In this document: one piece after another, positions 25,369-34,824 of the stretch
How positions within the stretch are numbered: position 1 is the first letter of the stretch
How the letters are laid out: the number at the start of each line of letters is the position of its first letter
NCBI GenBank assembly: GCA_015200345.1
Contig: CP054187.1
Coordinates: forward strand, 3,146,470 to 3,210,469
DNA from: Planctomycetia bacterium
Lineage (GTDB): Bacteria > Planctomycetota > Phycisphaerae > UBA1845 > UTPLA1
Direction: 5' to 3'
Length of the DNA stretch: 64,000 bases
Notes under the pieces: model-generated
The model's input: the letters and a program-made list of their open reading frames with translations, nothing else
Told to the model about the DNA's origin: nothing
Databases searched by the model: none
Position numbers and translations under genes: made by a program

Positions 25369-25742
25369 TGCTCAACCTGGCAGACTGCGTCATCACGACC
25401 GGCGTGACCGACATCGGTCTGCGCTTCATCGCGCTCTGGTCAACGGCGCATCGAGCCGCGCTGGGCGTCGTCTATGGCGTCGAGGCGACTGATCGACGTA
25501 ACCGGTGCCGGACGTTCATCGTGCACGGCTCGTTCGTGCATCCATCCTACCGGCGCTGCGGCATCCGCTCGATGATCAACGACGCAATCTTCGCCAACCT
25601 CGGCGTCGAACTGATTCGCAGCGATAGCGGCACCGCCGAGGGCGGCGCTGACTTCATGACCCGCACGGGTTACAAGCGCGATGCCCAAGGCGGCTGGTAC
25701 ATCACCCGCGAGGTCTGGCAGCAGCGGAGGGCCGGACGATGA
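25353..25742 (+). CDS. GNAT-like acetyltransferase in the tail cluster
   Basis: 129 residues. HPSYRRCGIRSMI fits the acetyl-CoA-binding R/Q-x-x-G-x-G/A loop of the GNAT fold, preceded by a strand (TFIVHGSF) and followed by RTGYKRDAQGGWYI, the usual late GNAT strand. It would acetylate a small molecule or protein. The start overlaps the previous gene; its end overlaps the next (ATGA). An enzyme buried in tail tip genes is unusual and may modify a virion protein. Confidence 0.72.
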   Translation: MPDRMMLNLADCVITTGVTDIGLRFIALWSTAHRAALGVVYGVEATDRRNRCRTFIVHGSFVHPSYRRCGIRSMINDAIFANLGVELIRSDSGTAEGGADFMTRTGYKRDAQGGWYITREVWQQRRAGR

Positions 25743-27376
25743 TCGTGTTGGTTGCGCTGCTACTACTCGCCGGCGCCGTGCTGGCCGGCATCATCGTTCC
25801 GCCGACCCCGGCCTGCGGGCGCGTGATTCAAGGCCGGCCGTTCCGCTCGCGCGCCTGGCCCTATCGCCTGCACTGGGCCACGGCCTGGTCGGGCGTTGCC
25901 CCGGTCGGTACGGTCGGCGACTGCAAGCCGATTCCCGGCGACCCTCTACCTCAAGTATACATGCGCCGACGGCTGCGCTGCGCCTACAGCGACTTCTGCG
26001 ACCCGGAGGCTTGGGACTTGCCCGCCTCGCAGATCGGCTACTTCCAGCGCGGCAAACCCCCGAACCCGGACGAACCCGCCGCCGTGGTGCGGGCCTTCGC
26101 GCCGGCCGCACCGATGATCCTGGGCAACGCCTCGGGCGACGTCGACTGCTCGTACTACGACGGGCCGACGTCGTGCAGCGCCAAGCCGCACGACTACCTG
26201 CGCCACGTCTGGGCAGCCATCTGGCGAAGGCGATGCAGTGTTGACAGCGGCAGCGGCCTGTGGCGGCCCGACCCACTTCGGTTCGGCTTGGTCGGTGTCG
26301 ATCCCGGCAGCGAGGTGACCGGCCTGCCACTCGAGTACTACGGCATTCGCCAAGCCAACCTGGTCATCGACAGCCCGTATGCGAACTCGTACCAGTGGAT
26401 GGTACTGCTGCCGGTCGAGCCGATCGAGCTTCACCCGTGGTATGACCCCGAGCACCCGGAGAATGTGCCGTACCACGATGACCCCGATGCGCCGCTCAAG
26501 GGGCCGTCCAACGACACGTTCACCTATGAGATGCCATGCTACGCGCGGCAAGGCGACAATGTCGGGCTGAACAACCGCGGCTATGGCGATGGCGTGTTCC
26601 CGCCGGCGGTGCCGGCCGGCATCAAGGGCATCGTCGCCCATTCGCCGGGCGGAACACACCTGTCGATGCTGGAGAACTACCGCTGCGGCTGCCCGCTCCC
26701 GATCGAAGGATGCGATGACCCGTATGGCACCTGCTTCGACGTGGTCGAGAACCAGTGGCGATACTTTGAAGGCCGCTGCGCCGTGCGGCGAATCTACTGG
26801 ACTGCCGATCCGCTCGGCCGCGGCTGGTGGGTGGACTATCTGCATCGGATCGTCGGCTGGTTCGTGCAGGATGCCTACTGGTGGCGCGTGACCGTGCCGC
26901 CGCGGCAACGCTGGAACGCCTGGTACAAGGGGCTGATCGACTTTCGCACCAACGGCGACGTGGGCGATGCCGCCTTCGCGGCATGGATCGCCGCGCAGGA
27001 CAGCGGCTTTGGCGTCGAGTATCGGCCCCGGTACGCCGCCTGCAACGACGTGTTGATCAACTGCGCCGGCCAACCCAGCTCGATCGGCGGGGCCGAGGTC
27101 TATCCGCCGGCGGCGGTGCAGACTGCCTGCGACCACGCGTGGGATGACATCCCGCCGCCGTGCCTGCGCGAGGGGCTGGGCTATTCGCACTGGCGGTTCC
27201 CCAACCCGGCGGCGACGGACTGCGCCTTCCCGTGGAACAACTTCCCCGAGTGCGGCCTGTACCACGAGATCGAGCGCAAGAAATACATCAACGCAGCGCG
27301 AACGACGTCGATGATCCAGCACGGCTGGGCTAAGCTGATCTTTCAGACCAATCAACCGCGGATGGTGGTGGTGTGA
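25739..27376 (+). CDS. Cysteine-rich exported or virion-associated protein
   Basis: 545 residues with an N-terminal hydrophobic helix (2-22) that serves as signal or anchor. The body is rich in Cys, Trp, Tyr and Pro and has many aromatic-rich motifs, suggesting disulfide-bonded beta structure. No catalytic family is recognised. Its length and position near the end of the tail cluster fit a receptor-binding or tail spike role. It overlaps the GNAT gene by four bases. Confidence 0.62.
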   Translation: MIVLVALLLLAGAVLAGIIVPPTPACGRVIQGRPFRSRAWPYRLHWATAWSGVAPVGTVGDCKPIPGDPLPQVYMRRRLRCAYSDFCDPEAWDLPASQIGYFQRGKPPNPDEPAAVVRAFAPAAPMILGNASGDVDCSYYDGPTSCSAKPHDYLRHVWAAIWRRRCSVDSGSGLWRPDPLRFGLVGVDPGSEVTGLPLEYYGIRQANLVIDSPYANSYQWMVLLPVEPIELHPWYDPEHPENVPYHDDPDAPLKGPSNDTFTYEMPCYARQGDNVGLNNRGYGDGVFPPAVPAGIKGIVAHSPGGTHLSMLENYRCGCPLPIEGCDDPYGTCFDVVENQWRYFEGRCAVRRIYWTADPLGRGWWVDYLHRIVGWFVQDAYWWRVTVPPRQRWNAWYKGLIDFRTNGDVGDAAFAAWIAAQDSGFGVEYRPRYAACNDVLINCAGQPSSIGGAEVYPPAAVQTACDHAWDDIPPPCLREGLGYSHWRFPNPAATDCAFPWNNFPECGLYHEIERKKYINAARTTSMIQHGWAKLIFQTNQPRMVVV

Positions 27377-27379
27377 GAC

Positions 27380-27775
27380 ATGGAGTCACTTGTCATCATT
27401 CAGGAGCGCGATCAGACCCGCCGGGAACTATGCGAGGACTGCGAGCACTCCCGCGACGAGGGCCTCTTGCTTCGCTGCACGCTGAAACGATACAGGCCGT
27501 GCGACCACGCCGCGGCCTTGCGCGACCGGAGCGCCCGCTGCCCGCGCAACGACGAATACGCCATCATCTGGCAAGTCGCCGCCCTCGATCCCTTAGGCCG
27601 ATGCGCCGACGCGCCCTCGGCCGCGGCGACGACCGACGCAACGCGCGAACAAGCTGAACTGACCGCGCCCACGTCAAGCATCCCGCCTCGCGGCATAGAG
27701 GCCCCCATCCTGGTTAAGCATATCCCTGGCCAGCGACCGGAATCGGGCTCGACGGCCAAAGCGACAGGTTCATAG
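27380..27775 (+). CDS. Small cysteine-motif protein ending the phage operon
   Basis: 131 residues. The first half has spaced cysteines (CEDCEH, LLRCTLKRYRPC, ARCP), likely metal-binding, and the second half is low complexity. It starts three bases after the previous stop and is the last plus-strand gene that clearly belongs to the phage module. The 230 bases after it hold no supported gene. Confidence 0.58.
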   Translation: MESLVIIQERDQTRRELCEDCEHSRDEGLLLRCTLKRYRPCDHAAALRDRSARCPRNDEYAIIWQVAALDPLGRCADAPSAAATTDATREQAELTAPTSSIPPRGIEAPILVKHIPGQRPESGSTAKATGS

Positions 27776-28008
27776 ACCGAGGGGCACGCCAGCTTGGAGC
27801 CCACCATCGCGCGATCGCCAATTGAAGCCACTACCGCCGGTCTTTTCTCGCATGTCCGCCGCTATCTGTAGCAGCTCGGCCAGACATCCACTCTGAAAAT
27901 AACAAAAATCATCTTACGGATCTCGCTCGCGCCATTCGCTCTTACCTCTGAAGCCCGCCGGTGGTCGGCGAGCGAAGCGATCCTGAGGGCCAAGAAAGGA
28001 TGGTGTTT

Positions 28009-28317
28009 ATGGCTCTTTTCCCAGTTCGGAACGGTCGGATGCATCGCCATTCGCCTGTTCGCCGGCGCGTGATCGTAATCGAGGAGCCGGCTCGTTTGGC
28101 ACCGTTCCTCCGTGACTTGCGGCCCCGGCCGCTCTGTCACGACGCCTCGCATGTGCTGCCTATGGAGATGGTGTTCATCTCCGAGGCTCGCAGCGAAAAC
28201 GGTGGTCCCCTCGCCATCTGGGCGTGCCCGGCGTGCAACCACCGCGAAGGGTGGTGCCGGGACTTTCACACCGGCAGGCCGCGGCGTCTGTTCGCCAAGT
28301 CGGGCAACGGTCGCTGA
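28009..28317 (+). CDS. Hypothetical protein with CPAC motif
   Basis: 102 residues from the ATG at 28009, chosen because AAGAAAGG lies nine bases upstream; ATGs at 27961 and 28000 are badly spaced. The end has WACPACNHREGWC, a probable zinc-binding site, and a basic tail. Function unknown. It is followed by a strong terminator. Confidence 0.5.
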   Translation: MALFPVRNGRMHRHSPVRRRVIVIEEPARLAPFLRDLRPRPLCHDASHVLPMEMVFISEARSENGGPLAIWACPACNHREGWCRDFHTGRPRRLFAKSGNGR

Positions 28318-28328
28318 CGGCCTCCAGC

Positions 28329-28365
28329 GGGGCGGAGGGCAAGGTGCTCTCCGCCCCATTTCTCA
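28329..28365 (+). terminator. Intrinsic terminator
   Basis: A 12-pair stem (28329-28340 with 28346-28357, one G-U) closes an AAGGT loop, followed by ATTTCTC. It separates 28009-28317 from the vWA gene. Confidence 0.75.
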
Positions 28366-28393
28366 TAGACCTCTACAAGAAAGGAATAAACCC

Positions 28394-29083
28394 ATGTTCC
28401 AATTCCTGTTCAAGAATCGAATCTCTCCTACAGTGGCTATCCAGCCACGGCCAGCAGTACGGATCGTTCGCACGTCGTCAGTGCGGAAGATATTCGCTCC
28501 CGATCGCATCGGTCTCGTCGGTTTCCACGACCCGGCTTTTGTCATCGCCCGTCCGGCCGAACCTTTCAAGGGTTGGTTGCAGGAGCGGGCTCAGAAGCTG
28601 CACGACAAACTGGGCGGCGGTGGAACCAACATCGCGGCCGGTTTGCGGTTGTCCACCGAGTTGCTGGAGCAGACCCCGCCTGGCGTCTTGCGCCGGATTT
28701 GGCTGCTCAGCGACGGAGAGGCAAACCGCGAGGTCGAGGGCATCATGCCCGCCATCGAGCGTGCAAAGGCGGCCCGCGTGAACGTCAACTGCATCGGTAT
28801 CGGCAACAAATTCGACGAAGCCCTGCTCCGTCGGATCGTTGATGCTTGTCACAATGGCAAGTTCGTGCCGATCACGACGCTCCGCGAGCTGACCGATGCG
28901 CTGCTTGCCCGGGGCACATCTGACGCCCCCCAGCGCCTCCGGCATCATCGATCGGAGACAACCGTCATCGCATGCGATTGCTCGCTCTCTATGAGTGAGC
29001 AGATGGATGGCAAGCCGAAGATCAAGGTGGTCGAGGAAGCCGTGATGCGGCTGCTGCTTCATAAGCATCGGAACTTTGCATGA
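28394..29083 (+). CDS. vWA protein with swapped domain halves
   Basis: 229 residues. Residues about 40-185 match a von Willebrand A domain from its second strand onward: DRIGLVGFHD, then GGGGTNIAAGL with the metal-site Thr, then RIWLLSDGEA with the metal-site Asp. The first strand with the DxSxS metal motif (VIACDCSLSM) is absent at the N terminus but appears at about 197-206, followed by its helix, at the C terminus. This is a circular permutation or a truncated tandem pair. It ends three bases before the convergent kinase gene. AAGGAA precedes the ATG. Confidence 0.75.
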   Translation: MFQFLFKNRISPTVAIQPRPAVRIVRTSSVRKIFAPDRIGLVGFHDPAFVIARPAEPFKGWLQERAQKLHDKLGGGGTNIAAGLRLSTELLEQTPPGVLRRIWLLSDGEANREVEGIMPAIERAKAARVNVNCIGIGNKFDEALLRRIVDACHNGKFVPITTLRELTDALLARGTSDAPQRLRHHRSETTVIACDCSLSMSEQMDGKPKIKVVEEAVMRLLLHKHRNFA

Positions 29084-29086
29084 TGG

Positions 29087-32000
29087 TCAGCTCTGGCTGG
29101 CTCGGGACGGCCATCTCGAGCCAGTCATCTTCGCGATTGCCCAACCGGCATACTCACTGGCCCTTCCATCACTTCCGGCGGCTAGCCGCTCTAACGGCAT
29201 ACGAAACGATTGTATGACTTCTGTAGGAGGTTTTGGATCGCGTCCGTCGACGATGTGGGTGACTGCTTGCCAGATTCTGTATGCAGCGTGTTCTCGAACA
29301 TCACTTGCAGGATCGGCTAGGCCGAATGACAGGAGTGGCGCTTTCTGATCCCAGTCTTCTATCGCACTACACACCCAACAGAGGGCCTCCGCCCTCACGG
29401 TTCCGACTTCACTCAGATCTTCGAAAACTCTTCGCAAAAAGCCTGTCATCTCCTGGAACTGAAACTGACCTAGCGCCCTGACACACCATTGCCGCAACAA
29501 ATCTTGTACATCTGCCGTGTTGATCAAGCGATTTGTGAATTTGTAACCTGCAATTAGAACAGCAATGACTCTCACTTGTCCTACGAAATCGGACCCGTGC
29601 TCGCTAGCCAATGCGGCTGTTTGCCTTTCCACAAAGTCTTCAACTTCGGCACTCTGTAAAGTTGTTAAGAAGATCGCTAATGATCCTGCGAAACCAGGAT
29701 GATAGTAAAGTACTTGTAGCGCTTTCAATCGGACATAAACCCCTTCCGTCTCCGTCAGCATACGTCTGAGCCGCGGCACGAGTTCTTCACAAGCTCCATC
29801 ATTGTGCCATATGCCGCCATGCGCATAAGCTAACGGCCACAATGCGCGACACTGCACTTCTTCATCGCTATCATCTAATGCCAGCAAAAAATACTGTTCC
29901 GCAAATCTGGGGAGTACGTCAGCCCTCGACATTGCACGAAGTGTTGAAAGCGCGGCATCTCGTACTTGCTCATCGGGATGATTGATCCTGACTTCACAAA
30001 ACAGCCGAAGCCATTCATCTCTATCGCCTGCCCGCTGATCGAATATGTCATCAGTAGATCTGACCCAACTACACCCCACTTCAACTGCCCTCAAGAATCG
30101 CAAAACCGCCGAGCGATCTGCTCGTCCCAGAAAGCTCCTGACCTTGGGCACCACGATAGATATTGGTGACTCGAAAAGCGCGTAAACTATATTTTCCTCG
30201 GCGCCAGCAGGAGAACCAGTTTTGAATACTCTTAGCGCTCGTTTCATCATCAGAGTCGGGGTTGCACGTTCCCGATCAACACGCTTCGTCTCTAGTGGGT
30301 GAGGTTCACCGTCGGCTCGATAGCCATCAAAATCGGCAAGCAATGCATCGATCATTTCGTCAGTCCGCTTTTGGCAATAAATGATAGTTCTATCCACCGA
30401 CACATATCCTGCTCCGCCAAACAGCCGCGCGTCGATATATCTATCAGCGGCCGGCGTTTTGAAACGTGCGATAAGCGCAACAAAGACAGTATAGACCCGA
30501 GAATTCTCGCAGACGATTCGCGGATACTCCCAAAGTGAATCGGGCGTCAAACGTAGATGAAGCTCGCGCCCAGTACTCCGTCCAAACCAAAGGTTCAGAA
30601 GGAAGCCATAAACGCCACCACGAAGACACCTAACTAGCCGATCTTTGAGTTCGCAGTGCTGATGCACAGCATCCGAGAGGCACCACAGAAGTACGAACAG
30701 ACGGCCGCTTACGGTTCTCGATGGACCTGTGCGGAGTATCCAAAGCCGCCGGCGCACCCATTTGAATAGGTAATTAAGGAACTCCGACGCCGCAGCCTCG
30801 TCAGTGATTCCAACGAAAAAACGCAGTACATCCTTCGACGAAGGGTCGCTTGAAAGCGAGAAGACTTCACGAGCACTACAGGATTTCCTAAGCTGCACAG
30901 CGCAGAAATATGACCTATACGTCGGGTGCCGAAATGACACACGCCCGGCAGAGTGTATCAAGACCCCCGTTGACGCTAGAGCTTTGATTAACGTGATTAG
31001 ATGAGTACTCGTTAATGCCGCCTCAGGCGGGGAGATGGTTAAGCACTCTACGTCGGAGAGGTCCGCCTGACGCAGCGAATTCATGCGATGCGCAAGACGT
31101 GCCAAGAACGTGATCGCTGCTTCTGCCCCTAGAGCCATGCCATCTCGCTCTTCAAAGAACTGGCGAAGCCCATCTTCAAGTATGCGTTTGTAGATTATGC
31201 CAGGACAGAAGTGTGTCTCGCCAATAGGAATCGAATCATAAGCCATCGCGAGGAACCATGCATGGATAGGGAGCAGGAAGGGCTCAATTGCACCGGCTTC
31301 GCGCAAGCGCAAGAAGGCCTCCTGTCCCTTTACCTCACCGCAATGTGCAGTGAAGATCCTCAGCACCTGAGCACTTTTGAGAGGAGCCACATCGTATCGC
31401 GTGAATTCTCGTAATTCGGGAGGGAACGCTAGCTGACTTACGAGAATTATGCTAGTCCGTGGATATTGCTTCGCAATATCGGCGATTCGCGTCAAGACCT
31501 GTTTGCGCGACTCTTCGCCAATCTCGTCCAAGTAGTCGATGAGCAGTAGCAACTGACCTTCTTGCAACCAGCGATGAGTCGTCTTGGCATCAAGTTGCGA
31601 GTCGCCATTGTCGATGCGTGCACTCAAGAATGCATTGCAGTAAGCGATGAGCCCATCGCTGCATAACCTGGCGTCCACGCGGACTGGAATGCGGAGCGTT
31701 GCTGCATGAGGATTTGGCGACTCTAACCAATCAGAGCATAACGAGTGCGCGAGAGCATCGAGCTGGGCCGATTTTCCAGACCCACTCGGACCAACGATCC
31801 AAGATCTGATACTCTTGCTTACAACTTCATCAATACTAAATGAGGATATGGCCTTCTCGGGTTGCTGTTGATCCTCATCCTCAGCATCCCCGCCGTCCTC
31901 TTCGACATCAGATTTAACTCCCTTTGCCGGGCTCGCCCGCATGTACGAGTCTGGCGTTGCTCGCGGGAGAGTTTCTCGTTGGACGAATCGAAGGGGGAGC

Positions 32001-33403
32001 AGGTCGCCAATGGGGCGACTATCTTCAAAGGGCAACTGAAACGTAGCGACTTCTTTCTGAAATATCGCCGCGTAGTTGCGAAGCGAATTATCTTGTAGCC
32101 ACTGTTCAAGTGCGACAGCAAGTTTCTCAGCAGTTCGAAAACGCTTGTCCTGCTCTTTCTCGAGGCAAACCAGAACGATCCGCTCGAGTTCGTGCGGCAC
32201 TTTTCTGTTGAGATCTACCGGTGCTGTCGGCCGCTCCCTTTCTATCAGCTTCTCGACATAATCACAGGAGTACCCGAGGAATGGACGTTTTCCGGTAAGT
32301 AGCTCGTAAAGAGTGACACCGAGACTCCATACATCGGAACGCCGGTCAATATTTGCTGGCTCCCCCCGACGTCGGCGTAGCAACTCCGGCGAAGCGTAGG
32401 CGGGGGTGCCTCCAATCGACGCAGTTCCCTGATGAATCGCAGCGACCGTGGCAGCCACGCCAAAATCGGACACATGTGGTTCCCCTCCTTCATCAAGTAG
32501 AATGTTCGCTGGCTTGAGATCGCAATGTACCACCGTGCCACTGTCATCGCCGCTTTCATGCGCCGCATGTACAGCTCTGGCAATGGTGATCATCAACTTG
32601 GCAGCGCGGTCTGGTTCGAGGCCGCAAGGCGCATTCTTTAGCACTTCAGCCAGCGTGCCGCGGGAGAGGCAATCCATCACGAAAAACGGAACACCATTCG
32701 CGAAACAGTCATAGTCATGAACGGGAACAATGCCGGGGTGACGGATACTCGCGACGGTCCTAAACTCGTTCAGAAATTGCGCCGGCTCTATGCGGTTGTA
32801 GGACGCGCCCCCCAGAATCTTGACCGCGACATCGTGCCCGCGCGCTGTGCTTCTAGCCTTGTAGACCGTCCCGAACGAACCTTCACCAAGGGGTTTAGAG
32901 TCATAAAGTACGTATTTGGGACCGCCCGGCCTGCTAGTGAACAGTGCATCTCTTGTTCTGTGGCCCTCGTCAGGAAACCGTTGTACATACTCCGCGAGAG
33001 TCGGCAGCTCTCCCTTCTGCCATCGGTCAGCGTATTCGAGCCGAATGAGTTCTCCAAGCAGATCGCCCCGGTGCTCCTTCGGAACACGTTCGAGGAACTC
33101 CGTAATATCTGGCACCTTACTGTCTTCCAGTTGTTCCTTAAACTCGCGATAGAGACCCGCCGACTCGGCCGGTGGAGTATCCGGCCTGTTGGTAGCAGTT
33201 TCTCCGTCCTCAACCTCCGGCGATTTTCTTGCATCCCGCTTTCTGTAGTTGTCAAGCATCTGCAACGCAAAGGTGAGGGCAACTGCGTCGCCGCCACATG
33301 CTCGCTTGACGTGCTCTTCGTCATCCCCTATGGGCAGATCGACGGCAACTTGGAACGCTGCCAAAGCCAGTCGTTCCTGATCTGTATTGGGCTGGAGCTC
33401 CAT
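29087..33403 (-). CDS. Ser/Thr kinase-NACHT ATPase-HEAT repeat protein
   Basis: About 1438 residues. Order: helical N terminus; protein kinase at about 165-435 (GEGSFG loop near 173, AVKIL Lys, HCDLKPAN near 293, DFG near 313, YASPE); acidic Gln-rich linker near 500-518; NACHT-type ATPase with GPSGSGKS near 538-545 and LLLLIDYLDE near 618-627; then long helical sequence with HEAT-like repeats to the end. HCD replaces the usual HRD. The start at 33403 gives a ten-base gap after the ECF sigma stop; a longer frame to 33508 would overlap it. NACHT-HEAT proteins often serve as phage sensors; here the effector could be kinase signalling. The DNA looks A+T-richer than its neighbours. Confidence 0.9.
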   Translation of the reverse strand: MELQPNTDQERLALAAFQVAVDLPIGDDEEHVKRACGGDAVALTFALQMLDNYRKRDARKSPEVEDGETATNRPDTPPAESAGLYREFKEQLEDSKVPDITEFLERVPKEHRGDLLGELIRLEYADRWQKGELPTLAEYVQRFPDEGHRTRDALFTSRPGGPKYVLYDSKPLGEGSFGTVYKARSTARGHDVAVKILGGASYNRIEPAQFLNEFRTVASIRHPGIVPVHDYDCFANGVPFFVMDCLSRGTLAEVLKNAPCGLEPDRAAKLMITIARAVHAAHESGDDSGTVVHCDLKPANILLDEGGEPHVSDFGVAATVAAIHQGTASIGGTPAYASPELLRRRRGEPANIDRRSDVWSLGVTLYELLTGKRPFLGYSCDYVEKLIERERPTAPVDLNRKVPHELERIVLVCLEKEQDKRFRTAEKLAVALEQWLQDNSLRNYAAIFQKEVATFQLPFEDSRPIGDLLPLRFVQRETLPRATPDSYMRASPAKGVKSDVEEDGGDAEDEDQQQPEKAISSFSIDEVVSKSIRSWIVGPSGSGKSAQLDALAHSLCSDWLESPNPHAATLRIPVRVDARLCSDGLIAYCNAFLSARIDNGDSQLDAKTTHRWLQEGQLLLLIDYLDEIGEESRKQVLTRIADIAKQYPRTSIILVSQLAFPPELREFTRYDVAPLKSAQVLRIFTAHCGEVKGQEAFLRLREAGAIEPFLLPIHAWFLAMAYDSIPIGETHFCPGIIYKRILEDGLRQFFEERDGMALGAEAAITFLARLAHRMNSLRQADLSDVECLTISPPEAALTSTHLITLIKALASTGVLIHSAGRVSFRHPTYRSYFCAVQLRKSCSAREVFSLSSDPSSKDVLRFFVGITDEAAASEFLNYLFKWVRRRLWILRTGPSRTVSGRLFVLLWCLSDAVHQHCELKDRLVRCLRGGVYGFLLNLWFGRSTGRELHLRLTPDSLWEYPRIVCENSRVYTVFVALIARFKTPAADRYIDARLFGGAGYVSVDRTIIYCQKRTDEMIDALLADFDGYRADGEPHPLETKRVDRERATPTLMMKRALRVFKTGSPAGAEENIVYALFESPISIVVPKVRSFLGRADRSAVLRFLRAVEVGCSWVRSTDDIFDQRAGDRDEWLRLFCEVRINHPDEQVRDAALSTLRAMSRADVLPRFAEQYFLLALDDSDEEVQCRALWPLAYAHGGIWHNDGACEELVPRLRRMLTETEGVYVRLKALQVLYYHPGFAGSLAIFLTTLQSAEVEDFVERQTAALASEHGSDFVGQVRVIAVLIAGYKFTNRLINTADVQDLLRQWCVRALGQFQFQEMTGFLRRVFEDLSEVGTVRAEALCWVCSAIEDWDQKAPLLSFGLADPASDVREHAAYRIWQAVTHIVDGRDPKPPTEVIQSFRMPLERLAAGSDGRASEYAGWAIAKMTGSRWPSRASQS

Positions 33404-33413
33404 AGTGCGCGCA

Positions 33414-33986
33414 TCAAGCAAGTTTTGATCGGAGGTATGCGAGTAGTTTCCGCTTTTCCTTTTCCACAGTGCTTTTCGACACACGCAGTGCCGCCGCGAC
33501 CTCGGCAATCGGCAATGCGGCCCACCAGTGAAGCCGTATAATCTCGGGCCATCGCGTGTACTCGCCTCCCATGCCCTTCATGCGATTCAGCAGATTATCC
33601 AGCAATTCGTAGTCGAATTCGCCGACCTCTTCACCTTCCATTTCGACATAAACAGGAAATGTTTGCCGCGCCGCCTCATCTCTCTCCGCTTGGCGGCGCA
33701 TTCTGCGAGCACGGTCCCTTAGGATCCACTCGACGTGATCGGCGACCCCACTGAAGAAGGCATAGCGGTTCGGGCCGAGCTTGTTGCTTTTTTTGAGCCT
33801 GAAGAAGACCTCCTGCAAAACTGACGTGGTGTCCGATGTTCGTCGCAGCTTTCCTCCAAGCCGCTTACGAATGATGGCCTTGACCTGCAGTTCTACACGT
33901 GGCATCAGGCGCTTCAATAGCTCCGGTCGGTCCGCGGCAAATCCCTTGAAGAGATCCGTGAGCTCGTGATCGGTTGGTTCGTCCAT
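33414..33986 (-). CDS. ECF-type RNA polymerase sigma factor
   Basis: 190 residues. Region 2 carries TSVLQEVFFRLKKSN and the end has a sigma-4 helix-turn-helix (ALPIAEVAAALRVSKSTVEKEKRKL). The pattern fits the planctomycete ECF groups linked with Ser/Thr kinases. It lies ten bases before the kinase-NACHT gene on the same strand, so the kinase may control it or both may answer one signal. No anti-sigma gene is visible. Confidence 0.9.
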   Translation of the reverse strand: MDEPTDHELTDLFKGFAADRPELLKRLMPRVELQVKAIIRKRLGGKLRRTSDTTSVLQEVFFRLKKSNKLGPNRYAFFSGVADHVEWILRDRARRMRRQAERDEAARQTFPVYVEMEGEEVGEFDYELLDNLLNRMKGMGGEYTRWPEIIRLHWWAALPIAEVAAALRVSKSTVEKEKRKLLAYLRSKLA

Positions 33987-34017
33987 GCACCGAGACCCTT
34001 GTTTCTCACGGCCTGCA

Positions 34018-34023
34018 ATTATA
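34018..34023 (-). promoter_or_regulatory. Candidate -10 element for the sigma/kinase operon
   Basis: Read on the minus strand the bases are TATAAT, 32 bases before the sigma ATG at 33986. The -35 region is weak (TGGGTA, 17 bases upstream). The intergenic region to 34182 also holds an eight-pair hairpin (34131-34151) before the divergent NYN gene. Confidence 0.4.
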
Positions 34024-34181
34024 CTCGCGACCTGAATTCATACCCAGGCCATCCATTGCGCGTTACTTTTTGAAAATCAAATTACGGGTTGATCGAGGTC
34101 CATTCGCTCTTGAGTTAGGCAGAACGGGTTAGGCTGAGGCGTTCTCGGCCTACCGTTTGGCCTTTAACCGGAGGACTTCAG

Positions 34182-34823
34182 ATGACTCAAACCATGACGT
34201 TATCAAGACGATTTGCAGGCCGGGAGGGCGGCTGGGCCCGCCCTCCCCGGCAGGTCCCAACACAGACCGGACCGCTGGAGCCGCTTGTCGGGCAGAGGAT
34301 TTTGGCGATTCTCGATTGTGAGAATCTCAGCTACGGCTCTCGTGACCTGGGGTTTCACTTCGCGTATGACCGCCTGGCCGCGCTACTCCGAAATGTGGCC
34401 CGGACGTGCGCGTTGCACGCCTTCTTCTCCCGTGAGCCCGGGGACGCCGCCGCAACTCGATTCGTGGCACGATGCGGGTGGGTGGCCCACCCCTACGACA
34501 TCCAGACGGTCCGGTCATATCGAGGTACAGAGCGCCTGGCCAACAGCGATGGCCTTATTCTGTTCACGTCCGGCCTGCTAGCGAGCCACAGCGATGCGGA
34601 CGTTGTCGTTCTTGCCAGCGGCGACGGCGCTCTTGTCAGCGATCTTGCGAGATTCTTGAGGTCTCTGCCCAAGCCGAGGCGGATTGTGACGCTGAGTCTT
34701 GCAGGCTCGACATCGTGGCGGCTCGATGCCCGCCGGAACCCGGCGATCACAGCCAATATCGAGATCGGTCGTGACTGTCTTCGGCCGGTGGACCGCAGCT
34801 ATCGTCTGAAAGGAGCTATGTGA
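34182..34823 (+). CDS. NYN-domain (PIN-like) nuclease
   Basis: 213 residues of the NYN/LabA type of the PIN nuclease fold. Strand ILAILDCENL gives the first acidic site, LANSDGLILFTSG the next acidic position, and DADVVVLASGDGALVSDLARF the conserved S/A-G-D-x-x motif. Such proteins cut RNA. CCGGAGG precedes the ATG. The LemA-like gene starts one base after its stop, a likely two-gene unit. It is divergent from the sigma/kinase operon. Confidence 0.85.
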   Translation: MTQTMTLSRRFAGREGGWARPPRQVPTQTGPLEPLVGQRILAILDCENLSYGSRDLGFHFAYDRLAALLRNVARTCALHAFFSREPGDAAATRFVARCGWVAHPYDIQTVRSYRGTERLANSDGLILFTSGLLASHSDADVVVLASGDGALVSDLARFLRSLPKPRRIVTLSLAGSTSWRLDARRNPAITANIEIGRDCLRPVDRSYRLKGAM

Positions 34824-34824
34824 C

